A program made the position numbers and the translations under genes. Below are positions 30,720 through 39,631 of a DNA stretch of 64,000 nucleotides, one piece after another; positions within the stretch are counted from its first letter, which is position 1, and each line of letters starts with the position of its first letter. The notes under the pieces were generated by a model, which saw only the letters and a program-made list of their open reading frames with translations, made no database searches and was not told the origin of the DNA. This DNA comes from Affinundibacterium amnicola (lineage in GTDB: Bacteria > Pseudomonadota > Gammaproteobacteria > Burkholderiales > Burkholderiaceae_D): the NCBI RefSeq assembly GCF_014284275.1, contig NZ_JACOFU010000002.1, positions 418,623 to 482,622 of the forward strand, in the 5' to 3' direction.

Positions 30720-32636
30720 ATGGCAGTCATCTCTCTTAGTAACGCGCAACTGGCTTTTGGTCACGTTGCCCTCCTCGATCATGCAGAATTTTCCATTGAA
30801 ACCTCAGAACGCGTGGGTTTAATTGGTCGTAATGGCACGGGCAAATCGTCTTTGCTTAAAATCATTGCAGGTAAATTTAAACTCGACGACGGCCTCTTGG
30901 TGATGCAACAAAACATCAAGATTGCTTATGTTGAGCAAGAACCGCAATTTGATCCGGATCAGTCGGTGTTTGACGCAGTCGCTTCTGGCTTAGGTGACTT
31001 ACCAAAACTTTTGCAAGAGTATGAAGCGATCACTGGCCAATTTGGCGGTGATAACGACGACGCATTGATGGAGCGCATGCATGATATTCAAGTACAGCTC
31101 GATGCGGCCGACGCTTGGAGTTTAGGTAATACCGTTGAGACGACTTTAGAGAAGTTAAATTTATCCAAAGACGCGATCATGAGTACGCTGTCTGGCGGTA
31201 TGAAAAAACGCGTGGCATTGGCTTGTGCTTTGGTCAGTGCGCCTGATGTTTTATTGCTCGATGAGCCGACCAATCATCTGGATTTTTCTTCGATTAAATG
31301 GTTAGAAGGCTTGTTGAAAGATTTCAAAGGCAGCGTCCTGTTCATTACCCATGATCGTAGCTTCCTCGACAATGTGACGACCCGTATTATCGAATTGGAT
31401 CGCGGCAAGATCACTTCTTTCCCGGGCAACTTCACTACTTACCAAGTACGCAAAGAAGAACAATTAGAAATCGAAGAAGTCGAAGCAGCGAAGTTTGATA
31501 AGTTCTTGGCGCAAGAAGAGATCTGGATACGCAAAGGTGTGAAAGCCCGTCGCGTGCGTGATGAAGGCCGTGTTAAACGCCTAGAACAATTGCGTCTGCA
31601 ACGTGCAGCGCGTCGTGATCAACAAGGTCAGGTTCGCCTTGATGTGACGACTGGTGAGCGCTCCGGCAAGATCGTGGCGGAACTCGAAAACGTCTGTAAG
31701 AGCTTTGGGCCTAAAAATATCGTCGATAATTTCTCCAGCATTATTATGCGTGGCGATAAGATCGGTTTGATCGGTCAAAATGGTGCAGGTAAAACGACTT
31801 TACTGAAAATGATTTTAGGTGAAGATCAACCTGACAGCGGCACAGTAAAGCAAGGTAGTAAATTGCAGATCGCTTACTTCGATCAGATGCGCACGCAACT
31901 GAATGAAGAAGTCAGCTTGGCAGAAACGATTTCACCAGGTAGCGATTTTGTCGAAATCAATGGTCAGCGTAAGCACGTCATGTCTTATCTCGGCGATTTC
32001 TTGTTCGCACCAGAACGTGCGCGTTCACCAGTTAAAACTTTGTCTGGTGGAGAGCGTAATCGCCTCTTATTAGCACGTTTGTTTGCCAAGCCAGCCAACG
32101 TCTTGGTGCTCGATGAGCCGACCAATGATCTCGATATCGATACCTTAGAATTATTAGAAGAACTGCTGGAGGATTACGATGGCACGGTGTTCTTGGTCAG
32201 CCATGACAGAACCTTCCTCGACAATGTGGTCACGCAGGTGATTGCGTCCGAAGGTGATGGCCTCTGGAAAGAATACATCGGCGGCTATACCGATTGGGAA
32301 ACTTACAAAAACTCTCCAGCAGGCAAAGCAGTAGCAGCGCCAAGCAAACCGAAAAGTGATAACAAATCACCAGTCAGCAGCATGACTGCACCTGCGGTTA
32401 AAGCAGAAGCCAAGCCGAAAAAGCTCAGCTACAAAGAGCAAAAAGAATTGGATGAATTGCCGACTTTAATCAGCAATCTAGAAGCCGAACAAAAGACCAT
32501 TTCTGAAAAACTCGCCGACGGTGATTTCTATAAAGACGCCACGCCGGACGCCATCAAAAAACTCAATGAACGCTTTGCCGAGATTGATGAGTTGCTGATG
32601 GCAGCATTAGAAAAGTGGGAAGCCATCGGCGGTTAA
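30720..32636 (+). CDS. uup: ABC-F family ATPase, Uup type
   Basis: Soluble ABC-F ATPase of 638 residues with two ABC domains and no membrane part; Uup-type members act on ribosomes or branched DNA intermediates. Domain 1 has Walker A LIGRNGTGKSS, signature LSGGMKKRVALA and Walker B LLLDEPTNHLD. Domain 2 has LIGQNGAGKTT, LSGGERNRLLLA and LVLDEPTNDLD. The linker between them is charged and helical. The C-terminal 100 residues form an Ala/Lys-rich spacer and a coiled coil (KKLSYKEQKELDELPTLISN), as in Uup. A bidirectional terminator follows. Confidence 0.93.
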   Translation: MAVISLSNAQLAFGHVALLDHAEFSIETSERVGLIGRNGTGKSSLLKIIAGKFKLDDGLLVMQQNIKIAYVEQEPQFDPDQSVFDAVASGLGDLPKLLQEYEAITGQFGGDNDDALMERMHDIQVQLDAADAWSLGNTVETTLEKLNLSKDAIMSTLSGGMKKRVALACALVSAPDVLLLDEPTNHLDFSSIKWLEGLLKDFKGSVLFITHDRSFLDNVTTRIIELDRGKITSFPGNFTTYQVRKEEQLEIEEVEAAKFDKFLAQEEIWIRKGVKARRVRDEGRVKRLEQLRLQRAARRDQQGQVRLDVTTGERSGKIVAELENVCKSFGPKNIVDNFSSIIMRGDKIGLIGQNGAGKTTLLKMILGEDQPDSGTVKQGSKLQIAYFDQMRTQLNEEVSLAETISPGSDFVEINGQRKHVMSYLGDFLFAPERARSPVKTLSGGERNRLLLARLFAKPANVLVLDEPTNDLDIDTLELLEELLEDYDGTVFLVSHDRTFLDNVVTQVIASEGDGLWKEYIGGYTDWETYKNSPAGKAVAAPSKPKSDNKSPVSSMTAPAVKAEAKPKKLSYKEQKELDELPTLISNLEAEQKTISEKLADGDFYKDATPDAIKKLNERFAEIDELLMAALEKWEAIGG

Positions 32637-32654
32637 GACCATGCGATGTTAAAC

Positions 32655-32696
32655 ACCATAAAAAAGAGAAGCTCAATGGCTTCTCTTTTTTATGGT
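32655..32696. terminator. Bidirectional terminator between uup and murJ
   Basis: Arms ACCATAAAAAAGAGAAGC (32655-32672) and GCTTCTCTTTTTTATGGT (32679-32696) pair perfectly around a six-base loop. Confidence 0.9.
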
Positions 32697-32723
32697 GGCA
32701 ACGCTTAAATGTGCAAACAAATA

Positions 32724-34277
32724 CTAACGCGAGACTTTTCTAAAATCGCGTAATCGAAATCCCATCACGAACAATGCGCTGAAATACACCAGCATACAAG
32801 CCACAATCAAACCTCCCATCAAGGCCGCTCGTATCCAACGATTACTTTGCATCGCCAACCAATCGACTTGCATGGATAATCCATAGCCGACCAAGCCCAT
32901 TAGCAACAATGCCGCACCTAGCTTCATAAAAAACTTCAACCATCCTGCCGAAGGAATATACAACTCGCGCTTTCGCAAGCCCCGATAAAGCATTGCCGCA
33001 TTGACGCATGCGCCCAAGCCTACCGATAAAGCCAAACCTGCCTGCTGGATGAAAGGCACAAACAACACGTTCATCAACTGCGTGATCAGCAAAACGATCA
33101 TCGCGATCTTCACTGGCGTACGAATATCTTGTTGCGCATAAAAACCAGGTGCCAAAATTTTGACCAAAATTAAACCGGTTAGCCCCACGCCATAAGCGGC
33201 GACGGCTTTGGCCGTTTCATTCACCGCATGCGCATCAAATTTACCGTTGTGGAACAAGGTCGCGGTTAACGCATCTGACAAAGTGAGCAAACCAATCGCT
33301 GCTGGCAATGCCAACAAACAAGTTAAACGCAAACCCCAATCCAGCAAAGAAGAATATTCCGTCTTATCCGCATTCGCTTTGGCAGCAGACAAACTAGGCA
33401 GCAAAACCGTACCGAGCGCAACACCCAACATCGCAGAAGGAAATTCCATCAAGCGATCTGCAAAATTCAATTGAGAAGCGCTACCGTCAGGCATAAATGA
33501 AGCCCAGGTGGAATTGATCATGATACTAATTTGAGTGGCTGACACTGCCAACACCGCTGGCCCCATTTGTTTTAAAACCCGACGTACTTTAGGATCACGC
33601 AAGGCAAAAGCCGGATTCCAAGAAATTCGTGGCAACATGCCGATTTGTATCAAGGATGGAATTTGAATGGCTAACTGCAAAAGTCCGCCAACAAAGACAG
33701 CACATGCCAGCGCATAAATTTGTTTTTCTTTTCCAAACCAGGTTAAAGAAAAATACGCCGCGACGATGAAACAAAGATTGAGTAAAACGGGCGTGAAGGC
33801 CGGAATCTTAAAACGCCGCCAGGTATTCAAGATACCGCTAGACAACGCAACTAAAGACATGAAACCAATGTACGGAAACATGATGCGTGTGAGATTGACA
33901 GTCAAATCAAATTTTGGCGTTCCCAAAAAGCCCGAGGAGAACATCAATACCAAGACAGGGGCGCCAACCACGCCGATCACACAGGTCACTAACAAAGCCC
34001 AGACCAAGACGGTGGCGACATGATCGACCAACTCTTTTACTTCTGCATCCGAACTATTATTCCGATATTCAGCAAGAATCGGCACAAAGGCTTGCGAAAA
34101 TGCCCCTTCTGCAAACAGTCGTCGAAAGAAATTAGGAATTTTAAATGCCTGCACATAAGCATCCATCATCGCGGTCGCGCCAAAATAAGCGCCAAACAAA
34201 ACATCACGGATCAAGCCCGTGATACGCGACAACATAGTCATACTGCTAATTGCAGCCAGTGTTTTTAATAAGTTCAT
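32724..34277 (-). CDS. murJ: Lipid II flippase MurJ
   Basis: Polytopic inner-membrane protein of 517 residues that moves lipid-linked peptidoglycan precursor to the periplasmic side. About 14 hydrophobic helices are visible. Family motifs are SRITGLIRDVLFGAYFGATA near the N-terminus, AFKIPNFFRRLFAEGAFSQA, and FAPGFYAQQDIRTPVKIA-like (here LAPGFYAQQDIRTPVKIA). The basic residues of the central cavity (Arg in SRITGLIRD) are present. It is convergent with uup. Confidence 0.96.
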   Translation of the reverse strand: MNLLKTLAAISSMTMLSRITGLIRDVLFGAYFGATAMMDAYVQAFKIPNFFRRLFAEGAFSQAFVPILAEYRNNSSDAEVKELVDHVATVLVWALLVTCVIGVVGAPVLVLMFSSGFLGTPKFDLTVNLTRIMFPYIGFMSLVALSSGILNTWRRFKIPAFTPVLLNLCFIVAAYFSLTWFGKEKQIYALACAVFVGGLLQLAIQIPSLIQIGMLPRISWNPAFALRDPKVRRVLKQMGPAVLAVSATQISIMINSTWASFMPDGSASQLNFADRLMEFPSAMLGVALGTVLLPSLSAAKANADKTEYSSLLDWGLRLTCLLALPAAIGLLTLSDALTATLFHNGKFDAHAVNETAKAVAAYGVGLTGLILVKILAPGFYAQQDIRTPVKIAMIVLLITQLMNVLFVPFIQQAGLALSVGLGACVNAAMLYRGLRKRELYIPSAGWLKFFMKLGAALLLMGLVGYGLSMQVDWLAMQSNRWIRAALMGGLIVACMLVYFSALFVMGFRLRDFRKVSR

Positions 34278-34444
34278 GGGGCGAGATTATAGCCTTTGCC
34301 CATGACAAAATTGAGTACTCAATACAAGAAACGCCAGCAATTCACGAGAAACTCGACATTTTTGCATTTACCGTCAAAACAATCTCTGCTATACTTTCGA
34401 GCTTCCCAAATGGCTTTAAGCAATTAAAGGCGTTTGACGAATTC

Positions 34445-34535
34445 GGAGAGATGGATGAGTGGTTTAAGTCACACGCCTGGAAAGCGTGCGTAGGTTCATA
34501 GCCTACCGGGGGTTCGAATCCCCCTTTCTCCGCCA
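34445..34535 (+). tRNA. tRNA-Ser (anticodon GGA)
   Basis: A 91-base class II tRNA. Acceptor GGAGAGA pairs with TTTCTCC. The anticodon stem CACGC/GCGTG encloses CTGGAAA (anticodon GGA, reads UCC/UCU). It has a long variable arm (TAGGTTCATAGCCTA), the T-arm GGGGG-TTCGAAT-CCCCC and an encoded CCA. A terminator follows directly. Its 3' third is duplicated at 35339-35371. Confidence 0.97.
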
Positions 34536-34541
34536 GAATTT

Positions 34542-34576
34542 AAAAAGCCGCACAATTTCGATTGTGCGGCTTTTTT
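34542..34576 (+). terminator. Terminator after tRNA-Ser
   Basis: Arms AAAAAGCCGCACAAT and ATTGTGCGGCTTTTTT form a strong hairpin ending in a T-run. Confidence 0.9.
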
Positions 34577-34596
34577 ATTTTACACTTGCAGCTCAA

Positions 34597-34878
34597 TTAC
34601 CGCTTAGCCGCGACTTGGTATACCGCGTTTCGTTCACGTTTACCGACCGCCACAACGATCACAATTAGTTCATTGTCACGTACTTCGTACACTAATCGGT
34701 AACCAATGCTACGCAATTTAATCTTATAGCGATCTTTATGACCAGTTAGCTTTGAAGACGGTACGCGAGGATTTGTGAGGCGCTCAGTAAGCTTTGCTTT
34801 GAATTGCTCTCACGTGCTGCTATCAAGCTTACGCCATTCTTTCAATGCTTCGTCTAAAAAACCAAGCTCAAAGCTCAT
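34597..34878 (-). pseudogene. RelE-type toxin gene interrupted by an in-frame TGA
   Basis: On the minus strand an ATG at 34878, overlapping the antitoxin gene by 11 bases, opens a 93-codon frame that ends in TAA at 34597. Codon 23 is TGA (34810-34812). Read through this stop, the product is a full RelE/ParE-family toxin: FLDEALKEWRKLDSST, then EQFKAKLTERLTNP, YKIKLRSIGYRLVYEV and VVAVGKRERNAVY. Homologues normally have Arg at the stop position (STREQF), so a single CGA-to-TGA change explains it. Everything after the stop is still in frame and undecayed, so the mutation is recent or the base is miscalled. Readthrough, or re-initiation downstream, cannot be ruled out. Confidence 0.85.
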
Positions 34879-35116
34879 CAAGCTTCACCTTCACAATTGG
34901 CTGACCTTTGCGTGCTTCAGCAATCGCGTTGAGTTCTAGATCTTCCAAACGATCCATCAAAGCTTCATAGGCTTTTGCTGGAACACAGTAAAAAGCTGGC
35001 TCATTACGATTAAGGATTGCGACAGGCATGCCCTCGCCAGCAGCAACTGTCCCCATAGGATTCTTCTTAAGTTCTGAGACGCTTGCTGATGTTTCAGCTA
35101 GTATGAGATGGGGCAT
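34868..35116 (-). CDS. Phd/YefM-family antitoxin
   Basis: Antitoxin of 82 residues. The N-terminal DNA-binding part (ETSASVSELKKNPMGTVAAG) is typical of Phd/YefM, followed by MPVAILNRNEPAFYCVPAKA. An acidic helix (LMDRLEDLELNAIAEARKG) should wrap the toxin. Its last 11 bases overlap the start of the RelE-like toxin frame, the usual coupling in these modules. The antitoxin is intact although the toxin carries a stop codon. Such proteins repress their own promoter; no clear operator was identified. Confidence 0.9.
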   Translation of the reverse strand: MPHLILAETSASVSELKKNPMGTVAAGEGMPVAILNRNEPAFYCVPAKAYEALMDRLEDLELNAIAEARKGQPIVKVKLDEL

Positions 35117-35730
35117 ATAACACCTATAGGACTGTTTAGAGCACCAATATTAGCACCATTAACAGGTCTTAACAAGAATAACAAATGTGACTTCATTACC
35201 GTAAAAATCGCGCTAATAAGCAATGATGAACCCAATAAAATCAAACGCTTAGACAAATTCACGCACCACTGAAATGGTTCTCGAAATTAGACTAAGGCCA
35301 TTTATTGCTGGCTCGCTTCATAACATAGCCACCCAAGCTCATAGCCTACCGGGGGTTCGAATCCCCCTTTCGAATTTGGAAAGCCGCACAATTCGTGCAA
35401 ATCAACACTTGCATCACTCCCTTCAAAAGAATGAAAAAATATTTTCACTAACAAGAACCGATCCACATAATCTTGGTCTATGCACCGCGACAATGCCATA
35501 AATTTCAAACACACATTTACTGGCATAAATCCATGTTGAAATCAGAATAAATCGATTGAAAGACTTAAAAATATGCTTTATTTCAAATCATACAGAAAAT
35601 AAAGGCAGTTCAATCCGTAGAAATAATTTTTCAAATCGCATCTTCGTTGACAAGCCATAATTTTGCATTCATGCTTGCCGCGCACTGCTTTTTTCTTAAA
35701 ATCGCTTGATCAAACATAACATCTTAGACA
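35117..35730. other. Intergenic region upstream of the M61 peptidase gene
   Basis: AT-rich spacer with no supported gene. It contains the partial tRNA-Ser copy listed separately. A reading frame at 35274-35501 runs across that copy and is rejected. The M61 promoter should lie in the last 100 bases, but no clear boxes were found. Confidence 0.5.
35339..35394 (+). repeat. Partial copy of the tRNA-Ser 3' end and its terminator arm
   Basis: Bases 35339-35371 are identical over 33 bp to tRNA-Ser 34496-34528 (variable arm, T-arm and part of the acceptor). The copy then lacks TCCGCCA and resumes with GAATTT, two changed bases and AAAGCCGCACAAT, matching the left arm of the tRNA terminator. It has no 5' half and cannot be a functional tRNA. 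Together with the intact tRNA it brackets about 800 bp holding the toxin-antitoxin pair. Confidence 0.9.
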
Positions 35731-37575
35731 ATGAAAAAGACTCTCTTACGATCATTAGCGCTTGTTTGCGCGATGGCTTCTCCATTCGCTTTTGCGGATG
35801 TCAGTTATCAAATCAAAATCACCAATCCAGCGCAACATTTAGCAGAAGTGAAGATTGACTTCCCTGCTGTGTCTGGGAAAAGCTTGGATGTACAAATGCC
35901 GATTTGGCGTACAGGCCGCTACGAAATTCTGAACTTAGGCAAAAATGTACGTCAATTTGCGGCGACCAATGGCAAGGGTAAAGCGCTGGCATTTACCAAA
36001 ACCGACAAAGGCACCTGGCAAGTAAAAACTCAACTAGGTGATACGGTGAAGATTTCTTATGAGATTTTTGCGAATGCATTGGGCGAGCGCACGCAGCACA
36101 TTGATGACACGCACGCCTACCTTGATGCCAGCGGTGTCTTGATGTATGCGGCACCATTTCGTAGCCAACCTGTCAAAGTTAGTTTAGACACGCCCAAAAA
36201 TTGGATCTCGCGTTCTGGCATGGATAAGGGCAATTGCGACAATTGTTTCGTCGCCAAAAACTACGATGTCTTAATTGATTCACCGATAGAAACTGGCGAA
36301 CATGAATTTCACAGTTTTGATGTCGATGGCCACACGATTGAATTAGCGATCTGGGGTCGTGGCAATTATGATGGTAAAAAAATGGCTGGCGATTTAAAGA
36401 AGATCGTTGAAGGCGGCCGCAAATTATTTGGTCCGTATCCATTTAAGCGTTACTTATTTATCGTGCATGCGACTGATGGCGTTGGTGGTGCGACCGAGCA
36501 TTTGAACTCCACCGTGATTCAAAAAAATCGTTGGGGTTTCTCACCTCGTAAAGAATATCTGGGTTTCTTGCGCACTGCTGCACATGAGTTCGTACACACG
36601 TGGAATGTCAAAGCCTATCGTCCAAAAGAGATGGTGCCTTACGAATATCAAAAAGAAAATTACACACGTTTACTGTGGATGGCAGAAGGCAATACCTCCT
36701 ATTTTGAAGAGCTACTGACTTTACGCGCAGGCATACAAACGCGTGATGAATTTATGGAAGAATTATCGAAAGCGATGTTTGCTTACGAACACCAACCAGG
36801 TCGCTTCCAACAAAGCGCAGCTGAATCTAGCTTTGATGCATGGATAGACGCAGGTGGTGAACGCGCACGCAATGCCTCGGTCAACATCTACAGCAAAGGT
36901 ATGTTGTTAGCCCATGCAATTGATATTGAAATCCGTCGTCAAACCAAAGGTGCGAAAGGTTTCGAGCATGTTCATCAATATTTATACCAACACCATACAG
37001 TTGATAAAGGTGGTTACACAGAAGCGGATGTGCGTACTGCACTCAAGACTGTCACAGGCAATGATTGGTCGGCTTGGTGGTCTAAGTACGTTGACAGCAC
37101 AGGCGAGATTCCATTCACTGAACTACTGAATCACGTTGGTATGCGCTACGTCATCGAAGGCGGTAAAGACGATGAACAGAAAGAAGAATGGTTCACAGGC
37201 TGGCGCACTCGCGACACCAGCGATCATCCTGTGGTGATTGAAGTGGAACGTGATAGTCCAGCATGGAAGGCTGGCGTGGTGGCTGGTGATGTTTTGGTTG
37301 CGGCAAATGGTTTGCGTTTAACACCAAAAGATATCAACGACAAACTGTGGTTGATGCAACAGACTCCAATCAAACTGTCTGTTTTCCGTCGCGACGAATT
37401 GCGTGAAATCGCATTCACACCTAGCCGTCAAGTGAAAGGCAAAGCGAAAGTGAAAGCAGTTGATGCGGCCAACGATGAACAAAAAGCGCTCAATGCCGCT
37501 TGGTTGGGCGTCGCCTGGCCAGTCGCAAAACCAGCAGCTGCTGCTGCGGCAGGATCTGACAAAGCAAAAGAGTAA
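35731..37575 (+). CDS. M61-family metallopeptidase with PDZ domain
   Basis: Exported peptidase of 614 residues related to glycyl aminopeptidase. A signal peptide (about 1-22, cut after AFA) is followed by a beta-rich N-terminal domain. The zinc site is His285-Glu286-His289 in HEFVHTWNVKAYRPKEM, with the third-ligand region MAEGNTSYFEELLTLRAG. EHLNSTVIQ and the C-terminal WWSKYVDSTGEIPF are also typical. A PDZ domain lies at about 490-565 (DSPAWKAGVVAGDVLVAANG). The protein ends in an Ala-rich tail. It is convergent with an M1 peptidase gene. Confidence 0.92.
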   Translation: MKKTLLRSLALVCAMASPFAFADVSYQIKITNPAQHLAEVKIDFPAVSGKSLDVQMPIWRTGRYEILNLGKNVRQFAATNGKGKALAFTKTDKGTWQVKTQLGDTVKISYEIFANALGERTQHIDDTHAYLDASGVLMYAAPFRSQPVKVSLDTPKNWISRSGMDKGNCDNCFVAKNYDVLIDSPIETGEHEFHSFDVDGHTIELAIWGRGNYDGKKMAGDLKKIVEGGRKLFGPYPFKRYLFIVHATDGVGGATEHLNSTVIQKNRWGFSPRKEYLGFLRTAAHEFVHTWNVKAYRPKEMVPYEYQKENYTRLLWMAEGNTSYFEELLTLRAGIQTRDEFMEELSKAMFAYEHQPGRFQQSAAESSFDAWIDAGGERARNASVNIYSKGMLLAHAIDIEIRRQTKGAKGFEHVHQYLYQHHTVDKGGYTEADVRTALKTVTGNDWSAWWSKYVDSTGEIPFTELLNHVGMRYVIEGGKDDEQKEEWFTGWRTRDTSDHPVVIEVERDSPAWKAGVVAGDVLVAANGLRLTPKDINDKLWLMQQTPIKLSVFRRDELREIAFTPSRQVKGKAKVKAVDAANDEQKALNAAWLGVAWPVAKPAAAAAAGSDKAKE

Positions 37576-37610
37576 TCTTTGAAATTGTGACCGCAATAAA
37601 TTCGATCAAC

Positions 37611-37639
37611 AAAAACGCCAGCAAATCGCTGGCGTTTTT
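37611..37639. terminator. Bidirectional terminator between M61 and M1 peptidase genes
   Basis: Arms AAAAACGCCAGC (37611-37622) and GCTGGCGTTTTT (37628-37639) pair perfectly. Confidence 0.9.
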
Positions 37640-37694
37640 GTTTGCTATGGCAGAACTTGCTGTCGCAAGAGAGTCGTATCAATGTCAACAGCAA

Positions 37695-39305
37695 TTATTT
37701 TTGCTCAATCTTTGCTTCGAACAAAAGCTTGACCATCGGATCAAGACTGAGGGACTTGGGCGCTGACTGCATAGGGAATTTAAATTCGTTTATCTTGTTT
37801 TGGATACGCACAGTATGTAATTGAAATTGCGCAGCGCTGCCTTGCGTTGCAAATTCAAGCGGGAAATCAAATTGTGCTTGCGGTTGCAACTGCTCAATTT
37901 TTAACTGAAGCTCTTTCTTCAAACCATCGTACTTCCATTGCACAGCCAATTTAGGATACCCAGCCTGATACAGCCATTGTTGAAAGAATTTCGATAAATC
38001 CTTGCCTGACACCTGCTCCATCGAGGCCTGAAAATCTGCACTCATGGCATTCTTTCCTGCAAATTTTGCATAGTAATGGCGAATACCTTGCCAAAACAAT
38101 TCATCACCCAATTCTTGTCGCAGCATATGCAAAACCCACCCCGCCTGCTCATAAGTATTCGGGCTCAAAACGTTTTTCGGATCTTCAATACTGACATCGA
38201 CAATCGGTCGAACAACTTTTTGATGATAACGAATCACCTTGTCTCGATTTGCCAGTTGTTGCTTGACGAACCGTTCACGGCCATAAGTATGTTCAAGATA
38301 CAGATTGGTGAAATATGTCGCGAATCCTTCGCTCAACCATACATGATGCCAATCATTTTCCGTCGCCGAGTTACCAAACCATTGATGCGCAATTTCGTGT
38401 GCGATTAACGCTTCTTGTTCGCCTTTGCCAGTGACAGAATTTTCGAAATAGAAAATGGTATTCGCGTTTTCTAAACCACCAAAACGCGTCTTTGATTGTA
38501 CATTGGCGAGCTTTTTATAAGGATAGGGACCTATGTTTTTCTGAAAGTAATCCAAGGCTCGAACCGCCACGCTATAGTCATAAAATCCCTCAGATCTATT
38601 TTGTGGAAATACCCAACTGGTAATCGACACATCATTTAGCTTTGCACTTTCTTGCATTGCAAATCGGGCGACGCCAATGACCATTACTTTGACCGGAATT
38701 GCCACGTCTTCTCGCCAGTGGGTTAACTTACGCCCATCTGCTAGGCTACTCTCCTCGATCTTCAAGCCGTTGGCGACGACCGCATAATGATCGGGCGCAG
38801 AAACGATGAACTCAACCGCTGCTTTATCGCTTGGATGATCAACACTCGCCAGCCATTGCCGCCCTTGATCTGGCCAATTATCCGCAAAGAATACTCTGTC
38901 TCCATATTTATTTTTACTGATATGCAAACCTGAACGCGGCTCACCTTCATATTGAATCGCTAATTCCAATTCGCCTTTTGCAGTTGTCGTCTCAGGCAAT
39001 TGAATTTTTAACTTATCCCCAAGCTGCTGATTGATCAGTTCTCTATTCGCTAAAGTAACGGCAGTAACGCGCATTCCTTTGCCGCTTGCATCAACGCCTC
39101 CCAAATCCAACACAATTTCGTTTACGCTCTGTAAACTGCGGATATTTACTAAGGCCTTCACTTTAATTTGCATATTTTGATCGTTTAAATCAATAAAGTA
39201 CCGATACCGCTCAACATCGATCGCTGGATTTCGTACATAAAAGTCACGAGCAAAAGCTGAAGTGATTGCGCTCAGCAAAAATAGGAGGCTTACAATTTTT
39301 TTCAT
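37695..39305 (-). CDS. M1-family metallopeptidase
   Basis: Exported zinc aminopeptidase-like protein of 536 residues with a short signal peptide (cut after SAFA). The substrate-binding GAMEN-type motif appears as FGGLENANTIFY. The zinc site is His303-Glu304-His307 in HEIAHQWFGNSATEN with Glu326 in WLSEGFATYF. It lacks the long C-terminal helical domain of PepN and so belongs to the short periplasmic M1 type. SGKDLSKFFQQWLYQAGYP and a C-terminal beta domain follow. It is convergent with the M61 gene; both probably degrade peptides outside the cytoplasm. Confidence 0.93.
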   Translation of the reverse strand: MKKIVSLLFLLSAITSAFARDFYVRNPAIDVERYRYFIDLNDQNMQIKVKALVNIRSLQSVNEIVLDLGGVDASGKGMRVTAVTLANRELINQQLGDKLKIQLPETTTAKGELELAIQYEGEPRSGLHISKNKYGDRVFFADNWPDQGRQWLASVDHPSDKAAVEFIVSAPDHYAVVANGLKIEESSLADGRKLTHWREDVAIPVKVMVIGVARFAMQESAKLNDVSITSWVFPQNRSEGFYDYSVAVRALDYFQKNIGPYPYKKLANVQSKTRFGGLENANTIFYFENSVTGKGEQEALIAHEIAHQWFGNSATENDWHHVWLSEGFATYFTNLYLEHTYGRERFVKQQLANRDKVIRYHQKVVRPIVDVSIEDPKNVLSPNTYEQAGWVLHMLRQELGDELFWQGIRHYYAKFAGKNAMSADFQASMEQVSGKDLSKFFQQWLYQAGYPKLAVQWKYDGLKKELQLKIEQLQPQAQFDFPLEFATQGSAAQFQLHTVRIQNKINEFKFPMQSAPKSLSLDPMVKLLFEAKIEQK

Positions 39306-39631
39306 ATCGAAATATCACCATTTAACAGAATTGCGAAAGCGCAATTCCTAAGGATTACAACAAAATTACTTGATTCAATCAGATTATACGAAACGAACTA
39401 AGGCAACATAGACAATACAACACAATAAAAAGTCCACAAAAGCTGAACTTTTTATATTCAGCCAAGCTCCAAGCATAGTAAAAAGACCTTTAAACAAATT
39501 CATACGCTGAGCATAAAGTAGAATCTGTTCAAATTTCACCTTTTTTCACAAGGTAGGACTTGTTTCCGCACCGCGTATCACATATTATTAATTTGAAGTT
39601 TGTAAAAACATCCACGTTCAGGGAGCTACTG
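39306..39631. other. Divergent intergenic region
   Basis: AT-rich spacer between the M1 peptidase gene and the orphan receiver gene. It should hold both promoters; no RNA gene, repeat or clear regulatory palindrome was seen. Confidence 0.45.

Noticed and set aside
34597-34878. Intact RelE toxin gene
   Set aside because: The frame has an in-frame TGA at 34810-34812, so it is listed as a pseudogene.
35339-35394. Second tRNA-Ser gene
   Set aside because: Only the variable arm, T-arm and part of the acceptor are present; the 5' half and the CCA end are missing.
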